From contig CAXXES010000007.1 of assembly GCA_963677175.2 (NCBI GenBank), positions 806,001 to 870,000 of the forward strand: 64,000 nt of DNA. Direction: 5' to 3'. Positions 18,295 through 26,613 of this stretch are shown one piece after another. How positions within the stretch are numbered: the stretch's first letter is position 1; every line of letters starts with the position of its first letter. Source of the stretch: Sunxiuqinia sp963677175. Its GTDB lineage: Bacteria > Bacteroidota > Bacteroidia > Bacteroidales > Prolixibacteraceae. A program made the position numbers and the translations under genes. Below the pieces are notes generated by a model. The model made no database searches and was not told the DNA's origin. It worked only from the letters and a program-made list of their open reading frames with translations.

Positions 18295-19287
18295 CTACAT
18301 AGGCTTATAAATTAATTCAAACTCCCTGAAATTCGTCTTTTTATAACCAATTGGGCTCGTCAGCTTCAAAGCATCCAGCACCTGCCAGATGGTTTCCTGA
18401 TTCTTAAATTTCCCGGAATAGCTCATGCCCTCCAGCGCGGTCGATTGATAAGTCAACTTGACATCGTACCATCGTTCCAGGCGCTTCACCAAATCGGGAA
18501 AAGAAATTTCCCTAAAAATAAACTCCCCATCCACCCAAGCTAATTCCGAATCTACATCAGCTTTCTCCAAGCTAGCTTGCATTGTATTTTGGTCAAAACT
18601 AACTTTCTCGCCGGGGCTTAGCTCAACCACCTGCTTATTGATTGTAGTCAGTTTTATTTTTCCTTCTGAAAGGGTGGCGCTCATTTTTTGATCTTCGGCA
18701 TAGCTGCTAACATTGAACTTAGTTCCGGTAGCCAGCACATCGAACTTGTCGGTTTGCACCGTAAAAGGATGATTGACATCCGACTGCACCTCAAAATAAC
18801 CTTCGCCGGCTAAACGAACCACCCGGTTTCTGGCTGAAAAAACAGGACTGATTTCTAACCGGCTGTCGGCATTTAACTTCACCTTGGTTCCGTCGACTAA
18901 CACCAATTCCGATTTAGAACCCTGAGGTACATAATACGATTCGACTTGTGCTTGCTGACTGAAAAATTCAGGCTGCAACAAGCTGCCCAGAAAAAAGCCA
19001 ACCAGCAGTACGGCTGCAGCAACAGCACCGGGCAACCAGGCTGGAAAGGAACGGATCCGCTTTTTTTGTAAAGCTTGCCGTTGATAAAATTTTAAAAGCT
19101 GTTCGGTGTCCCGTTGCGAAGTTTTTAAACTGGCATCCCAGGTATCTTTTATTTCAAGAAAACGCTTTTCATTCTCCCCACTTGCTTTTACCCAGAGGAA
19201 AAGCATTTTTTCATCCTCCTTAGAACAATCGCCGTTTAAATACCGGGCCATCAATAGTTCATGTGTTGTGCTGTTGTTCATCGTCAT
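18295..19287 (-). CDS. FecR-family anti-sigma factor (PUL 1)
   Basis: 330 residues. N-terminal cytoplasmic helical part (about 1-83) that binds the sigma factor, one membrane helix (about 84-105, LPGAVAAAVLLVGFFLGSLL), then the periplasmic FecR domain with YYVPQGSKSELVLVDGTKV and a C-terminal STN-like or DUF4974 domain (SFPDLVKRLERWYDVKLTY). It holds the ECF sigma inactive until the STN domain of the neighbouring SusC reports substrate. The sigma gene lies 76 bp upstream and susC 84 bp downstream. Confidence 0.95.
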   Translation of the reverse strand: MTMNNSTTHELLMARYLNGDCSKEDEKMLFLWVKASGENEKRFLEIKDTWDASLKTSQRDTEQLLKFYQRQALQKKRIRSFPAWLPGAVAAAVLLVGFFLGSLLQPEFFSQQAQVESYYVPQGSKSELVLVDGTKVKLNADSRLEISPVFSARNRVVRLAGEGYFEVQSDVNHPFTVQTDKFDVLATGTKFNVSSYAEDQKMSATLSEGKIKLTTINKQVVELSPGEKVSFDQNTMQASLEKADVDSELAWVDGEFIFREISFPDLVKRLERWYDVKLTYQSTALEGMSYSGKFKNQETIWQVLDALKLTSPIGYKKTNFREFELIYKPM

Positions 19288-19363
19288 ACCTTATATTAGG
19301 CCATTTACTAAGAACACAACCGCCGAATGAAAATTACGTCATTCGAAATCGAAAAAAAATTAA

Positions 19364-19903
19364 CTAATTTCTCAACAGACAGATATTAAATAAGATATGA
19401 ACCAATTTCTCAGAAAGTTTTTCTTTCAGGGAAGCTAAAGCACGAAACAAACGGGTTTCAACTGTTCGAACAGGAATATTGAGCCGATCGGCAATTTCTT
19501 TGTTTTTTAGTCCCTCAAAACGGCTGAGCTCAATTACTTCTCGATGAATGGCTGATAAGGAATGAATGGCTTGATAAATTTTAGCCAGACTTTCCTTTTC
19601 AATCAACGACTTTTCCCCACTTTCAAAATGCCGGATTTCCAAATCAACCAAGACAGACAGTTGCTGATGTTTTTGCATCACTTTTTGATGCTTGAGATGA
19701 TTGAGACAAGCATTGCGGGTTGAACGAAACAAATAAGCTTTCAGGTGTTCCTCATCCCAATCCAGCTTTTGCTTCTCCCAAATCAAGGCAAAAACATCCT
19801 GCACCAAATCCAAAGACACTTCTTCGTTGGCAACAAATTTATGGGCATACAAGACCAGTGACTGGTGATACGTTTTAAAAATAAAGTCAAAATCGGACAT
19901 CAT
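19364..19903 (-). CDS. ECF RNA polymerase sigma-70 factor (PUL 1)
   Basis: 179 residues, the usual ECF size. Region 2 at about 8-75 (LVQDVFALIWEKQ, AYLFRSTRNACLNHLK) binds the -10 box and core; region 4 at about 115-170 (LSAIHREVIELSRFEGLKNKEIADRLN and PVRTVETRLFRALASLKEKL) binds the -35. It is the Bacteroidota FecI-like kind that activates susC/susD when released by FecR. Two start ATGs are adjacent (19903 and 19900). It is divergent from hydG. Confidence 0.95.
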   Translation of the reverse strand: MMSDFDFIFKTYHQSLVLYAHKFVANEEVSLDLVQDVFALIWEKQKLDWDEEHLKAYLFRSTRNACLNHLKHQKVMQKHQQLSVLVDLEIRHFESGEKSLIEKESLAKIYQAIHSLSAIHREVIELSRFEGLKNKEIADRLNIPVRTVETRLFRALASLKEKLSEKLVHILFNICLLRN

Positions 19904-19928
19904 GCTGTTTTTACCGGCAACAAATTAG

Positions 19929-19936
19929 CAAAATTA
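19929..19936 (-). promoter_or_regulatory. Predicted -7 box of the PUL 1 sigma gene
   Basis: TAATTTTG on the minus strand, 25 bp before the start codon, fits TAnnTTTG. A second partial match (TAATTTG) lies at 19921-19927. No clear -33 box. Confidence 0.45.
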
Positions 19937-20006
19937 AGTCGATATTAAAAAGTGAAAAAATTCACAAGTATGCCTTTCCTTATGTTTTTGTTTCGCTAAA
20001 CTATTG

Positions 20007-20014
20007 TACTTTTG
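20007..20014 (+). promoter_or_regulatory. Predicted -7 box of hydG
   Basis: TACTTTTG fits TAnnTTTG exactly; a TTTG lies 16 bp upstream at 19987-19990. Transcription would begin near 20021. This makes the in-frame GTG at 20014 unusable and supports the ATG at 20068 as the hydG start. Confidence 0.55.
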
Positions 20015-20067
20015 TGGCAAACCTGAGGGAAGGTCAACCGGCTGACTTCAAAGGGAAATTAAAACAA

Positions 20068-21465
20068 ATGAAAACAGCTACAGTAACTTTTATCAACGAG
20101 CAGGAGATCCGTGAAATTTTGCAAGAATACAGTCGCCCGAGCCACGAACAGGTGCGCGATGTGCTGGCCAAAGCGGCCGAAATGAAAGGTCTTAATTTGC
20201 AGGAAGTCGCGGTTTTAACGGGTATCAGCGACCCGCTACAACTGCATGAGCTGTTTGAAACAGCTAACCACATCAAAGACACGATTTACGGCAAACGTCT
20301 GGTGCTTTTTGCCCCACTCTACATATCGAACCTGTGTGCCAACGAGTGCACTTATTGTGCCTTCCGCGCCAAAAACAAAGCCATCGTCCGGCGATCGTTA
20401 AGCCAGAACGAAATCGAACACGAAACTGAATTACTGATTAAACAGGGACACAAACGGGTACTTTTGGTCGCCGGAGAATCGTACCCCAATCAAGGCTTTC
20501 AGTATGTACTCGACGCGGTTCAGTCGGTTTACAGAGCCAGCTATAATGATGCCGAGATCCGCCGGGTCAATGTGAATGTTGCCCCCCTCAGCGCCAACGA
20601 GTTCAAATTATTGAAGGCCGAAAAGATTGGAACCTACCAGCTTTTCCAAGAAACCTACCACCACCAGACCTACAAAAACGTTCATTTGGGCGGCAAAAAG
20701 CGTGACTACAACTGGCGCATTACCGCTTTGCACCGTGCCATGGAAGCGGGAATTGACGATGTGGGCATTGGCGTGCTGTTTGGGTTGTTCGACTACCGTT
20801 TCGAACTACTGGCCATAATGCAGCATATTGCTGAACTGGAACGTGTTTTCGGTGTTGGTCCCCATACCATCAGCGTTCCACGCATGGAGCCGGCAACCGG
20901 CTCCGATGTAGCTTCTCACCCCCCCTTTCCGGTGTCGGATCTGGAATTTCGAAAGATCGTCGCCATTTTGCGCCTGGCTGTTCCCTACACCGGCATCATC
21001 ATGTCAACCCGCGAAACAGCTAAAATGCGAAGCGAAACTTTTACGTTGGGAGTCTCTCAAATCTCGGCCGGCAGCCGGACAAACCCAGGTGGCTATGAGG
21101 AAGCGGTGGATGATGATATTTCCGGGCAATTCAGTTTGGGAGACCATCGTCCGCTGGATGAAGTGATTCGCGATGTTGCGCGAATGGGCTATGTACCCTC
21201 GTTTTGCACTGGCTGTTATCGGCTCGGCCGCACGGGGCAAGATTTTATGGATCTGGCCAAACCCGGGGCTATTAAAGCCCACTGCGGGCCCAATGCCTTG
21301 TCCAGTTTCATGGAGTACCTTAACAATTATGCATCTCCCGAAACATACAAAACCGGCATTCAGCTGATTGAAAAAACCATTGCCGAAATGGAAGGATTGC
21401 CGGCTGACAGGGCTCGCAAACTGGTTGACCGGGTGAAACAAGGACAGAAAGATGTGTTTTGCTAG
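20068..21465 (+). CDS. hydG: [FeFe]-hydrogenase maturase HydG (radical SAM tyrosine lyase)
   Basis: 465 residues. HydG cleaves tyrosine to p-cresol and dehydroglycine, then makes the CO and CN ligands of the H-cluster. The radical-SAM CX3CX2C motif is C90, C94, C97 (NLCANECTYCAF). The C-terminal CX2CX22C (C380, C383, C406), which holds the second cluster, separates HydG from ThiH. The family's SRTNPGGY segment is present. The gene heads hydG - aspartate ammonia-lyase - small exported peptide - hydF. HydE and the hydrogenase itself are not in the window. Confidence 0.96.
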   Translation: MKTATVTFINEQEIREILQEYSRPSHEQVRDVLAKAAEMKGLNLQEVAVLTGISDPLQLHELFETANHIKDTIYGKRLVLFAPLYISNLCANECTYCAFRAKNKAIVRRSLSQNEIEHETELLIKQGHKRVLLVAGESYPNQGFQYVLDAVQSVYRASYNDAEIRRVNVNVAPLSANEFKLLKAEKIGTYQLFQETYHHQTYKNVHLGGKKRDYNWRITALHRAMEAGIDDVGIGVLFGLFDYRFELLAIMQHIAELERVFGVGPHTISVPRMEPATGSDVASHPPFPVSDLEFRKIVAILRLAVPYTGIIMSTRETAKMRSETFTLGVSQISAGSRTNPGGYEEAVDDDISGQFSLGDHRPLDEVIRDVARMGYVPSFCTGCYRLGRTGQDFMDLAKPGAIKAHCGPNALSSFMEYLNNYASPETYKTGIQLIEKTIAEMEGLPADRARKLVDRVKQGQKDVFC

Positions 21466-21517
21466 AAACAAAACGGAAGAAGAAACCAATAAAGGGCGTT
21501 GCCTGAAGTGAAGCCAC

Positions 21518-22909
21518 ATGGAAACGCGAACAGAAACTGATTTTTTGGGATCGAAACAGGTACCGGCTGATGTACTTTACGGCATTCACACAGCCAGAGC
21601 TTTAGAGAATTTTCAACTGGCTCAGCGTCCTGTTCATCCGAAATTGATTAAAGCCTATGGCTGGGTAAAACTGGCCTGCACCCAGATTAATCGTCAGCTG
21701 GGTTATTTCCCGGAAGGAAAAAAAGCCGATGCGATTGAACGCGCTTGCCTGGAAATGGCCCACGGACAATTATCAGGCTCGGTTCTCGTGGATGCACTGC
21801 AAGGTGGAGCCGGGACTTCAACCAACATGAATGTTAATGAAGTAATCGCCAACCGGGCGTTACAAATTTTGGGTCTGCCTCCTGGGAGCTACCAAACGGT
21901 TTCTCCACTCGAAGACATTAATCTTCATCAATCGACCAACGACACTTACCCCACGGCGTTAAAGTTGGCAGCTATCTTTTTACTTCGACAGCTGGAGCGA
22001 GCTTTGCTTAACCTGCAGGAAGCCTTTCAACAAAAAGAAACTGAATTTGGCGATGTGGTCAAAATCGGACGTACACAATTGCAGGATGCTATACTTACAA
22101 CTTTGGGACGGGAGATGGCGGCTTATGCCGAGGCTTTCAACCGTGATCGCTGGCGAATCTACAAATGTGAAGAACGGCTGCGTGTCGTTAACCTTGGCGG
22201 AACAGCCATTGGCAGTGGGCTGGGAGCGCCGCGGCAGTTCATTTTCCAGGTGACCGATCGATTGAGAGAACTCACCAACACATCGCTGGCACGAGCCGAA
22301 AACCTGATGGAAAACACACAGAATTCGGATGTTTTTGTTGAAGTGTCGGGTATTTTAAAAGCGTGTGCAACCAACCTTATCAAGACAGCAAACGATTTGA
22401 GATTGCTGTCCAGTGGTCCGGACGCAGGTTTTGGCGAAATCAATCTCCCTCCGCTTCAGGCAGGATCTTCCATCATGCCAGGGAAAATAAATCCGGTTAT
22501 TCCAGAGGCCGTCATTCAGGTTGCCATGCAGGTGATTGGAAATGATCAGGTCATCACACAGGCGGCGGCAAACGGCACGCTCGAACTAAACCAATACTTG
22601 CCCATTATTGCGCACAATCTGCTCGAAAATCTAAACTTGCTCGAACGGGCAGCAGCAAGCCTAAACTATAAATGCGTAAAAGGAATAACAGCAAATTCAG
22701 ATAAATGCCGAGAGCAGGTAATCAATTCAACAGCCATCATCACGGCGTTGATTCCCGCGCTGGGGTATGAACAGTGTACAGAAATAGTTCAACGGGCAAG
22801 AATAACAAACACCAGCATCCGAAACATCGTCCTCAATGAAAATTACTTGACAGCGCTCGAGTTTGAAGCATTGGTCTCACCTGAAGCAGTCAATAAGTTA
22901 GGTTTTTAA
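21518..22909 (+). CDS. aspA: Aspartate ammonia-lyase, linked to hydrogenase maturation
   Basis: 463 residues of the fumarase/aspartase superfamily. The signature GSSIMPGKIN is at 316-325; NLHQSTNDTYPTALKL and GRTQLQDAILTTLG provide the other conserved active-site segments. The reaction is L-aspartate to fumarate and ammonia. It starts 52 bp after hydG in the same direction. Aspartase genes are found beside hyd maturases in other anaerobes; ammonia supply for the dithiomethylamine bridge of the H-cluster is a plausible reason (inference). The start ATG at 21518 matches family length. Confidence 0.93.
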   Translation: METRTETDFLGSKQVPADVLYGIHTARALENFQLAQRPVHPKLIKAYGWVKLACTQINRQLGYFPEGKKADAIERACLEMAHGQLSGSVLVDALQGGAGTSTNMNVNEVIANRALQILGLPPGSYQTVSPLEDINLHQSTNDTYPTALKLAAIFLLRQLERALLNLQEAFQQKETEFGDVVKIGRTQLQDAILTTLGREMAAYAEAFNRDRWRIYKCEERLRVVNLGGTAIGSGLGAPRQFIFQVTDRLRELTNTSLARAENLMENTQNSDVFVEVSGILKACATNLIKTANDLRLLSSGPDAGFGEINLPPLQAGSSIMPGKINPVIPEAVIQVAMQVIGNDQVITQAAANGTLELNQYLPIIAHNLLENLNLLERAAASLNYKCVKGITANSDKCREQVINSTAIITALIPALGYEQCTEIVQRARITNTSIRNIVLNENYLTALEFEALVSPEAVNKLGF

Positions 22910-22934
22910 GCGAATGGAATGAAAATCAAGAATA

Positions 22935-22953
22935 ATTTAGAATTATTCTAAAT
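22935..22953. promoter_or_regulatory. Fur-family-like operator 1 (perfect 9-1-9 palindrome)
   Basis: ATTTAGAATTATTCTAAAT is a perfect palindrome around base 22944. Its inner part TTAGAATTATTCTAA resembles the 7-1-7 boxes of PerR, Fur and Zur. It lies 66 bp before the start of the small exported peptide gene. Confidence 0.7.
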
Positions 22954-22972
22954 AAATGTTAAAGCGATTTTT

Positions 22973-22991
22973 ATTTAGAATTATTCTTAAT
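22973..22991. promoter_or_regulatory. Fur-family-like operator 2
   Basis: ATTTAGAATTATTCTTAAT, centred on 22982, is the same box as operator 1 with one arm mismatch (8 of 9 pairs). The centres are 38 bp apart. Two such boxes before a single small gene suggest metal- or peroxide-controlled expression. Confidence 0.65.
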
Positions 22992-23018
22992 AAATTGCCC
23001 CAGTTATAAACTTAAAAA

Positions 23019-23231
23019 ATGGAAAATATGAAAAAGTTGGTTTTAGTATTAGCAATCGTATTCACTTTTGGAATTACCTACGCTGGAAATATGGCTGCTG
23101 CTGACAATGAAACAAAAACAGAGCAAGTAGCGAAAACTGAAAAAGACAGCAAAACCAAAAAAGCTGAGAAAAAAGGCGATTGCGAAAAGAAATGTAGCGG
23201 CGAGAAAAAAGCTTGCGGAGACAAAAAGTAA
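23019..23231 (+). CDS. Small exported Lys/Cys-rich peptide
   Basis: 70 residues: signal peptide (about 1-22, KKLVLVLAIVFTFGITYAG), then a highly charged segment rich in Lys, Glu and Thr, ending with a Cys-bearing tail (GDCEKKCSGEKKACGDKK). No family is recognised. The three Cys and the two Fur-like boxes upstream suggest metal binding or redox protection in the periplasm (inference). It lies between aspA and hydF but has its own operators and its own terminator, so it is an independent unit. Confidence 0.75.
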   Translation: MENMKKLVLVLAIVFTFGITYAGNMAAADNETKTEQVAKTEKDSKTKKAEKKGDCEKKCSGEKKACGDKK

Positions 23232-23251
23232 ATCGTTATTGAATACGAATC

Positions 23252-23282
23252 AAAAAGCCGGTTAATAGCCGGCTTTTTTTTG
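23252..23282 (+). terminator. Intrinsic terminator of the small peptide gene
   Basis: AAAAAGCCGG at 23252-23261 and CCGGCTTTTT at 23269-23278, 7-nt loop, followed by more T. It separates the peptide gene from hydF. Confidence 0.92.
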
Positions 23283-23353
23283 TCCTGATTTTTCAGAAAT
23301 AGCTAGTATAAAAACATTCAGCAGGATATCCGGCACAAATTAGTTTAATATCA

Positions 23354-23385
23354 TTGCGAAAAAGACTGAACCTTCGTATTTTTCG
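23354..23385 (+). promoter_or_regulatory. Predicted promoter of hydF
   Basis: TTG at 23354-23356 (-33) and TATTTTTCG at 23377-23385 (-7, near TAnnTTTG) are 20 bp apart, the usual spacing. Transcription would start near 23391, so the in-frame TTG at 23354 cannot be the start codon and the ATG at 23402 is chosen. Confidence 0.5.
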
Positions 23386-23401
23386 CGCAAAATCAGCTTC
23401 A

Positions 23402-24640
23402 ATGAAAACTCCTAAATCTTTTCGTTTACATATCGGCTTATTTGGCCGCCGCAATGTCGGTAAATCCTCCCTGCTCAATGCCCTGACTGAGCAGGATGTT
23501 TCCATTGTGTCGGAAATTGCCGGGACAACGACCGACCCTGTTGAAAAGCCGATGGAGTTGCTGCCACTAGGCCCGGTGCTGTTTATCGATACAGCCGGAA
23601 TTGACGACGTGGGAGCTCTGGGCGAAAAGCGTGTTCAAAAAACCAAGGCTGTTTTCGACCGCACCGATTTAGGCATCATCATATCAAACAGCCAGGATTG
23701 GGGCGAGTTTGAAGAAAAAACATTACAAGAACTGAAAGATCGGGAGATTCCGGCGATCGTGGTTTTCAATAAGGCAGACCTGTATCTAAGCCGTTCGTGC
23801 ATGCTCGACAGTCTGTCTGGTGAACAACTGCCGGTAATTGAGACTTCGGCAACAACGCGTGCCGGAATCGATGAGTTACGCCAAACCATTCTGAAAACCG
23901 CTCCCGACGACTACATTAACCGGCCAAGCATTGTCGCTGACTTGGTTGGACCGGGCGAAGCCGCCATTTTGGTGGTGCCTATTGATAAAGAAGCGCCGAA
24001 AGGACGGCTGATCCTGCCGCAGGTACAGAGCATCCGCGACTTGTTGGATGGCGATTCCTTCTGCATGGTTGTAAAAGAACGGGAATTACGCGAAGCGCTT
24101 TCAAGACTGAACAAGCCACCCAAGCTGGTCGTGACCGACAGTCAGGCTTTTTTAAAAGTCGCTGCCGATACACCAACGGAAATTCCACTCACCAGTTTTT
24201 CCATCCTCTTTGCGCGCCACCAGGGTGATTTAACAGAAATGGTTCGTGGCGCGATGTCCATCGACCAATTAAAAGCCGGAGATAAATTATTGATTGCCGA
24301 AGCCTGTTCTCACCATCCCATTGGAGAAGATATCGGAACTGTAAAAATTCCACGCTGGCTCACCCAATATGTAGGTGGAAAATTGGACATTGAACATGCG
24401 CGCGGGCACGATTTCCCTGCCGATGTCAGCCAATACAAGCTGATCATTCATTGTGGCGCTTGTATGTGGAACCGTCGTGAAATGCTGTCGCGCATTTTGA
24501 AAGCACGGCAAGCTGGAGTTCCCATCACCAATTATGGACTAACAATCGCTTACTCACTCGGAATTTTTGAACGAGCCCTGCAACCTTTTCCAGCAGCACT
24601 GGAGGTGTATCGAAACAGAAAACAGCAAACGCCTGCATAA
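23402..24640 (+). CDS. hydF: [FeFe]-hydrogenase maturase HydF (GTPase and [4Fe-4S] scaffold)
   Basis: 412 residues. N-terminal GTPase: P-loop GRRNVGKS (15-22), switch GTTTDPV, FIDTAGIDD, and NKAD for guanine. C-terminal cluster domain: C302 and H304 (CSHHP) with H350, C351 and C354 (HCGAC), the CxH...HCxxC pattern unique to HydF. It carries the 2Fe subcluster precursor built by HydE and HydG and delivers it to the hydrogenase. It has its own promoter, downstream of hydG and aspA in the same direction. Confidence 0.96.
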   Translation: MKTPKSFRLHIGLFGRRNVGKSSLLNALTEQDVSIVSEIAGTTTDPVEKPMELLPLGPVLFIDTAGIDDVGALGEKRVQKTKAVFDRTDLGIIISNSQDWGEFEEKTLQELKDREIPAIVVFNKADLYLSRSCMLDSLSGEQLPVIETSATTRAGIDELRQTILKTAPDDYINRPSIVADLVGPGEAAILVVPIDKEAPKGRLILPQVQSIRDLLDGDSFCMVVKERELREALSRLNKPPKLVVTDSQAFLKVAADTPTEIPLTSFSILFARHQGDLTEMVRGAMSIDQLKAGDKLLIAEACSHHPIGEDIGTVKIPRWLTQYVGGKLDIEHARGHDFPADVSQYKLIIHCGACMWNRREMLSRILKARQAGVPITNYGLTIAYSLGIFERALQPFPAALEVYRNRKQQTPA

Positions 24641-24771
24641 TGGCCAGTCATATCTTACGCCGAACTCAGGTTATCAAAGAAAATTCAATTCGAAAAAGTC
24701 CATTGCCAAGGCTTTTTTTGGTTATTTTAGCAAAGTCTAAAAGCGAAACCTGAACCCGCAAATTGAATCAC

Positions 24772-25725
24772 ATGAAGAAATTAATCCCGACATTTTTTAT
24801 GTTCCTCTTTTCCATAGCCATCTCGGCGCAGGAGCGCTACCTCGAAGAAATTACCGATTCTGTAAAAACAGAAACCTACACCTACACCCAAAAAGACGGA
24901 CAAACCCTGTATCTGGATATTTACACCCCGGTTTTTGATGACGAAGATAACCGGCCGGTCTTTTTATACGTGCATGGCGGAGGCTTTTCAGGAGGAACAC
25001 GCGATGGCGATGGAACCATTGAGTTTTGCAAAAAAATTGCCCGCCGTGGTTATGTTGCCGTTTCGATGAGTTACCGCCTAACGCGGAAAGGAACCGAAAC
25101 TGCTTTTGGTTGTGACTGTCCGCCCGAAGAGAAACTGGCTACTTTTGCCGCTGCTGTGGAAGACATTCAGGATGCCACCTATTTTTTGATTGAAAACCGC
25201 GCGCAATTAGGCATTGATCCATATCGGATCATCCTGTCAGGAAGCAGTGCCGGAGCTGAAGCTGTATTAATGTCAGCTTACCAACCACCTTATTGCTATG
25301 ATCTGGATGGCGGGCCGGTGGCTTATGCAGGTGTTGTTTCCATGGCCGGTGCTATTCCCGACACCACTATAATTTACAATGAATCGGCCATTCCTTCACT
25401 GCTTTTTCACGGGACCTGCGACAACCTGGTGCCTTACGCCACCGCACCGCATCACTACTGCGATAAAAACCAAGACGGCTACCTGGTTTTACACGGCGGA
25501 AAAACCATCGCCGACCGTTTGCACCAGCTCGACCAACCCTATTGGCTGTACACGGTTTGCGGAGGGAATCACAGCATTGCCAGTACACCCATGACCCAAC
25601 AGTTTCAGGAAATCATGATTTTTTGTTATGAATTTGTGCTTCATCAATCCAAAAACCAAATGCATACCGTTATTCCCGGAGATCACCAATGCGATTACCC
25701 CGGTTTTAACTTTTGCAAAAACTAA
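24772..25725 (+). CDS. Exported alpha/beta-hydrolase (esterase/lipase, HSL or BD-FAE-like)
   Basis: 317 residues from the ATG at 24772; a TTG three codons earlier is less likely. Signal peptide to about residue 19 (SIAISAQ). The fold is given by LYVHGGGFSGGTRDGDG (oxyanion hole), the nucleophile S159 in GSSAG and the late His in CGGNHSIAS. This set is typical of carboxylesterases acting on small acyl or feruloyl/acetyl groups. The EEP-family gene follows after 12 bp and the FAD oxidoreductase after that, so the three likely form one transcript, though their link is unclear. Confidence 0.85.
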   Translation: MKKLIPTFFMFLFSIAISAQERYLEEITDSVKTETYTYTQKDGQTLYLDIYTPVFDDEDNRPVFLYVHGGGFSGGTRDGDGTIEFCKKIARRGYVAVSMSYRLTRKGTETAFGCDCPPEEKLATFAAAVEDIQDATYFLIENRAQLGIDPYRIILSGSSAGAEAVLMSAYQPPYCYDLDGGPVAYAGVVSMAGAIPDTTIIYNESAIPSLLFHGTCDNLVPYATAPHHYCDKNQDGYLVLHGGKTIADRLHQLDQPYWLYTVCGGNHSIASTPMTQQFQEIMIFCYEFVLHQSKNQMHTVIPGDHQCDYPGFNFCKN

Positions 25726-25737
25726 TATCAGTCATCC

Positions 25738-26574
25738 ATGAAAATCACGAGTCTTTTAGTTATGATCCTTCTAACAGCAGCAACAAACTCCACATTTTCA
25801 CAAGCAGCGAAAATTGTCACTTACAACATTCGCCTCAACACGCCGGATGACGGGGAAAACGCCTGGCCAAACCGGAAACATCTGGTCACCGACTTGCTAC
25901 GCTTTCATGAAGCTGACATTATTGGGATGCAGGAAGTCCTTTACGACCAACTAACCGACATCTCTTTACAAATGGGCGGCTTTGACCAGATTGGTGTGGG
26001 TCGCGAAGACGGCAAAGCTGACGGTGAGTACTCGCCTATTTTTTACGACAGCCGCAAATACCAGCTCAAAAACCACGGTTGGTTTTGGCTATCCGAAACC
26101 CCAGAAAAACCAAGCATGGGCTGGGATGCGGCCTGCAAGCGGATTTGTACTTATGCCCTGTTCGAAGATTACGACAATCGGAAAAGTTTTTGGGTGTTCA
26201 ATACCCACTTTGACCATGTGGGCGAAGAGGCCCGGATCAATTCGGTCCGACTGATTCTACAGAAAATTGACTCGCTAAACACCAAGGATGATCCGGTGAT
26301 TTTAATGGGTGATTTTAATTTAACGCCGGAAACCAAACCCATTGAACGCATCGAAACCCAGTTTTTCGACAGTAAAAAAGTATCGGCACAAGTTCCCTAT
26401 GGGCCGGAAGGCACCTTCAACGGATTTAACTTCAACAGTGAACTGAAAAACCGGATTGACTATATTTTTGTCAAGGGCAAGCTGAATGTCCAAAAATACG
26501 GGGTACTTACGGATTCGTACGAAAAGCGCTACCCCTCGGATCATTTGCCGGTGTTGATTGAAATTGAGTTTTAG
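25738..26574 (+). CDS. Exported endonuclease/exonuclease/phosphatase-family protein
   Basis: 278 residues with a signal peptide (about 1-21, ending TFSQA). The EEP (DNase I-like) motifs are all present: TYNIRLN, IGMQEVLYDQL with the metal-binding Glu, NTHFDHVG, LMGDFNLTPE and YPSDHLPVLIEIEF. Exported Bacteroidota relatives are phosphodiesterases, sphingomyelinase-like or nucleases; the exact substrate cannot be told. It lies 12 bp after the esterase gene and 39 bp before the FAD oxidoreductase ATG. Confidence 0.88.
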   Translation: MKITSLLVMILLTAATNSTFSQAAKIVTYNIRLNTPDDGENAWPNRKHLVTDLLRFHEADIIGMQEVLYDQLTDISLQMGGFDQIGVGREDGKADGEYSPIFYDSRKYQLKNHGWFWLSETPEKPSMGWDAACKRICTYALFEDYDNRKSFWVFNTHFDHVGEEARINSVRLILQKIDSLNTKDDPVILMGDFNLTPETKPIERIETQFFDSKKVSAQVPYGPEGTFNGFNFNSELKNRIDYIFVKGKLNVQKYGVLTDSYEKRYPSDHLPVLIEIEF

Positions 26575-26613
26575 CCGCTGAACAATTCCTGCTATTTGCT
26601 GTCATATTCTCCA

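Noticed and set aside
20014..20067. Longer hydG start at GTG 20014
   Set aside because: The codon lies inside the predicted -7 box TACTTTTG; ATG 20068 gives a normal HydG N-terminus.
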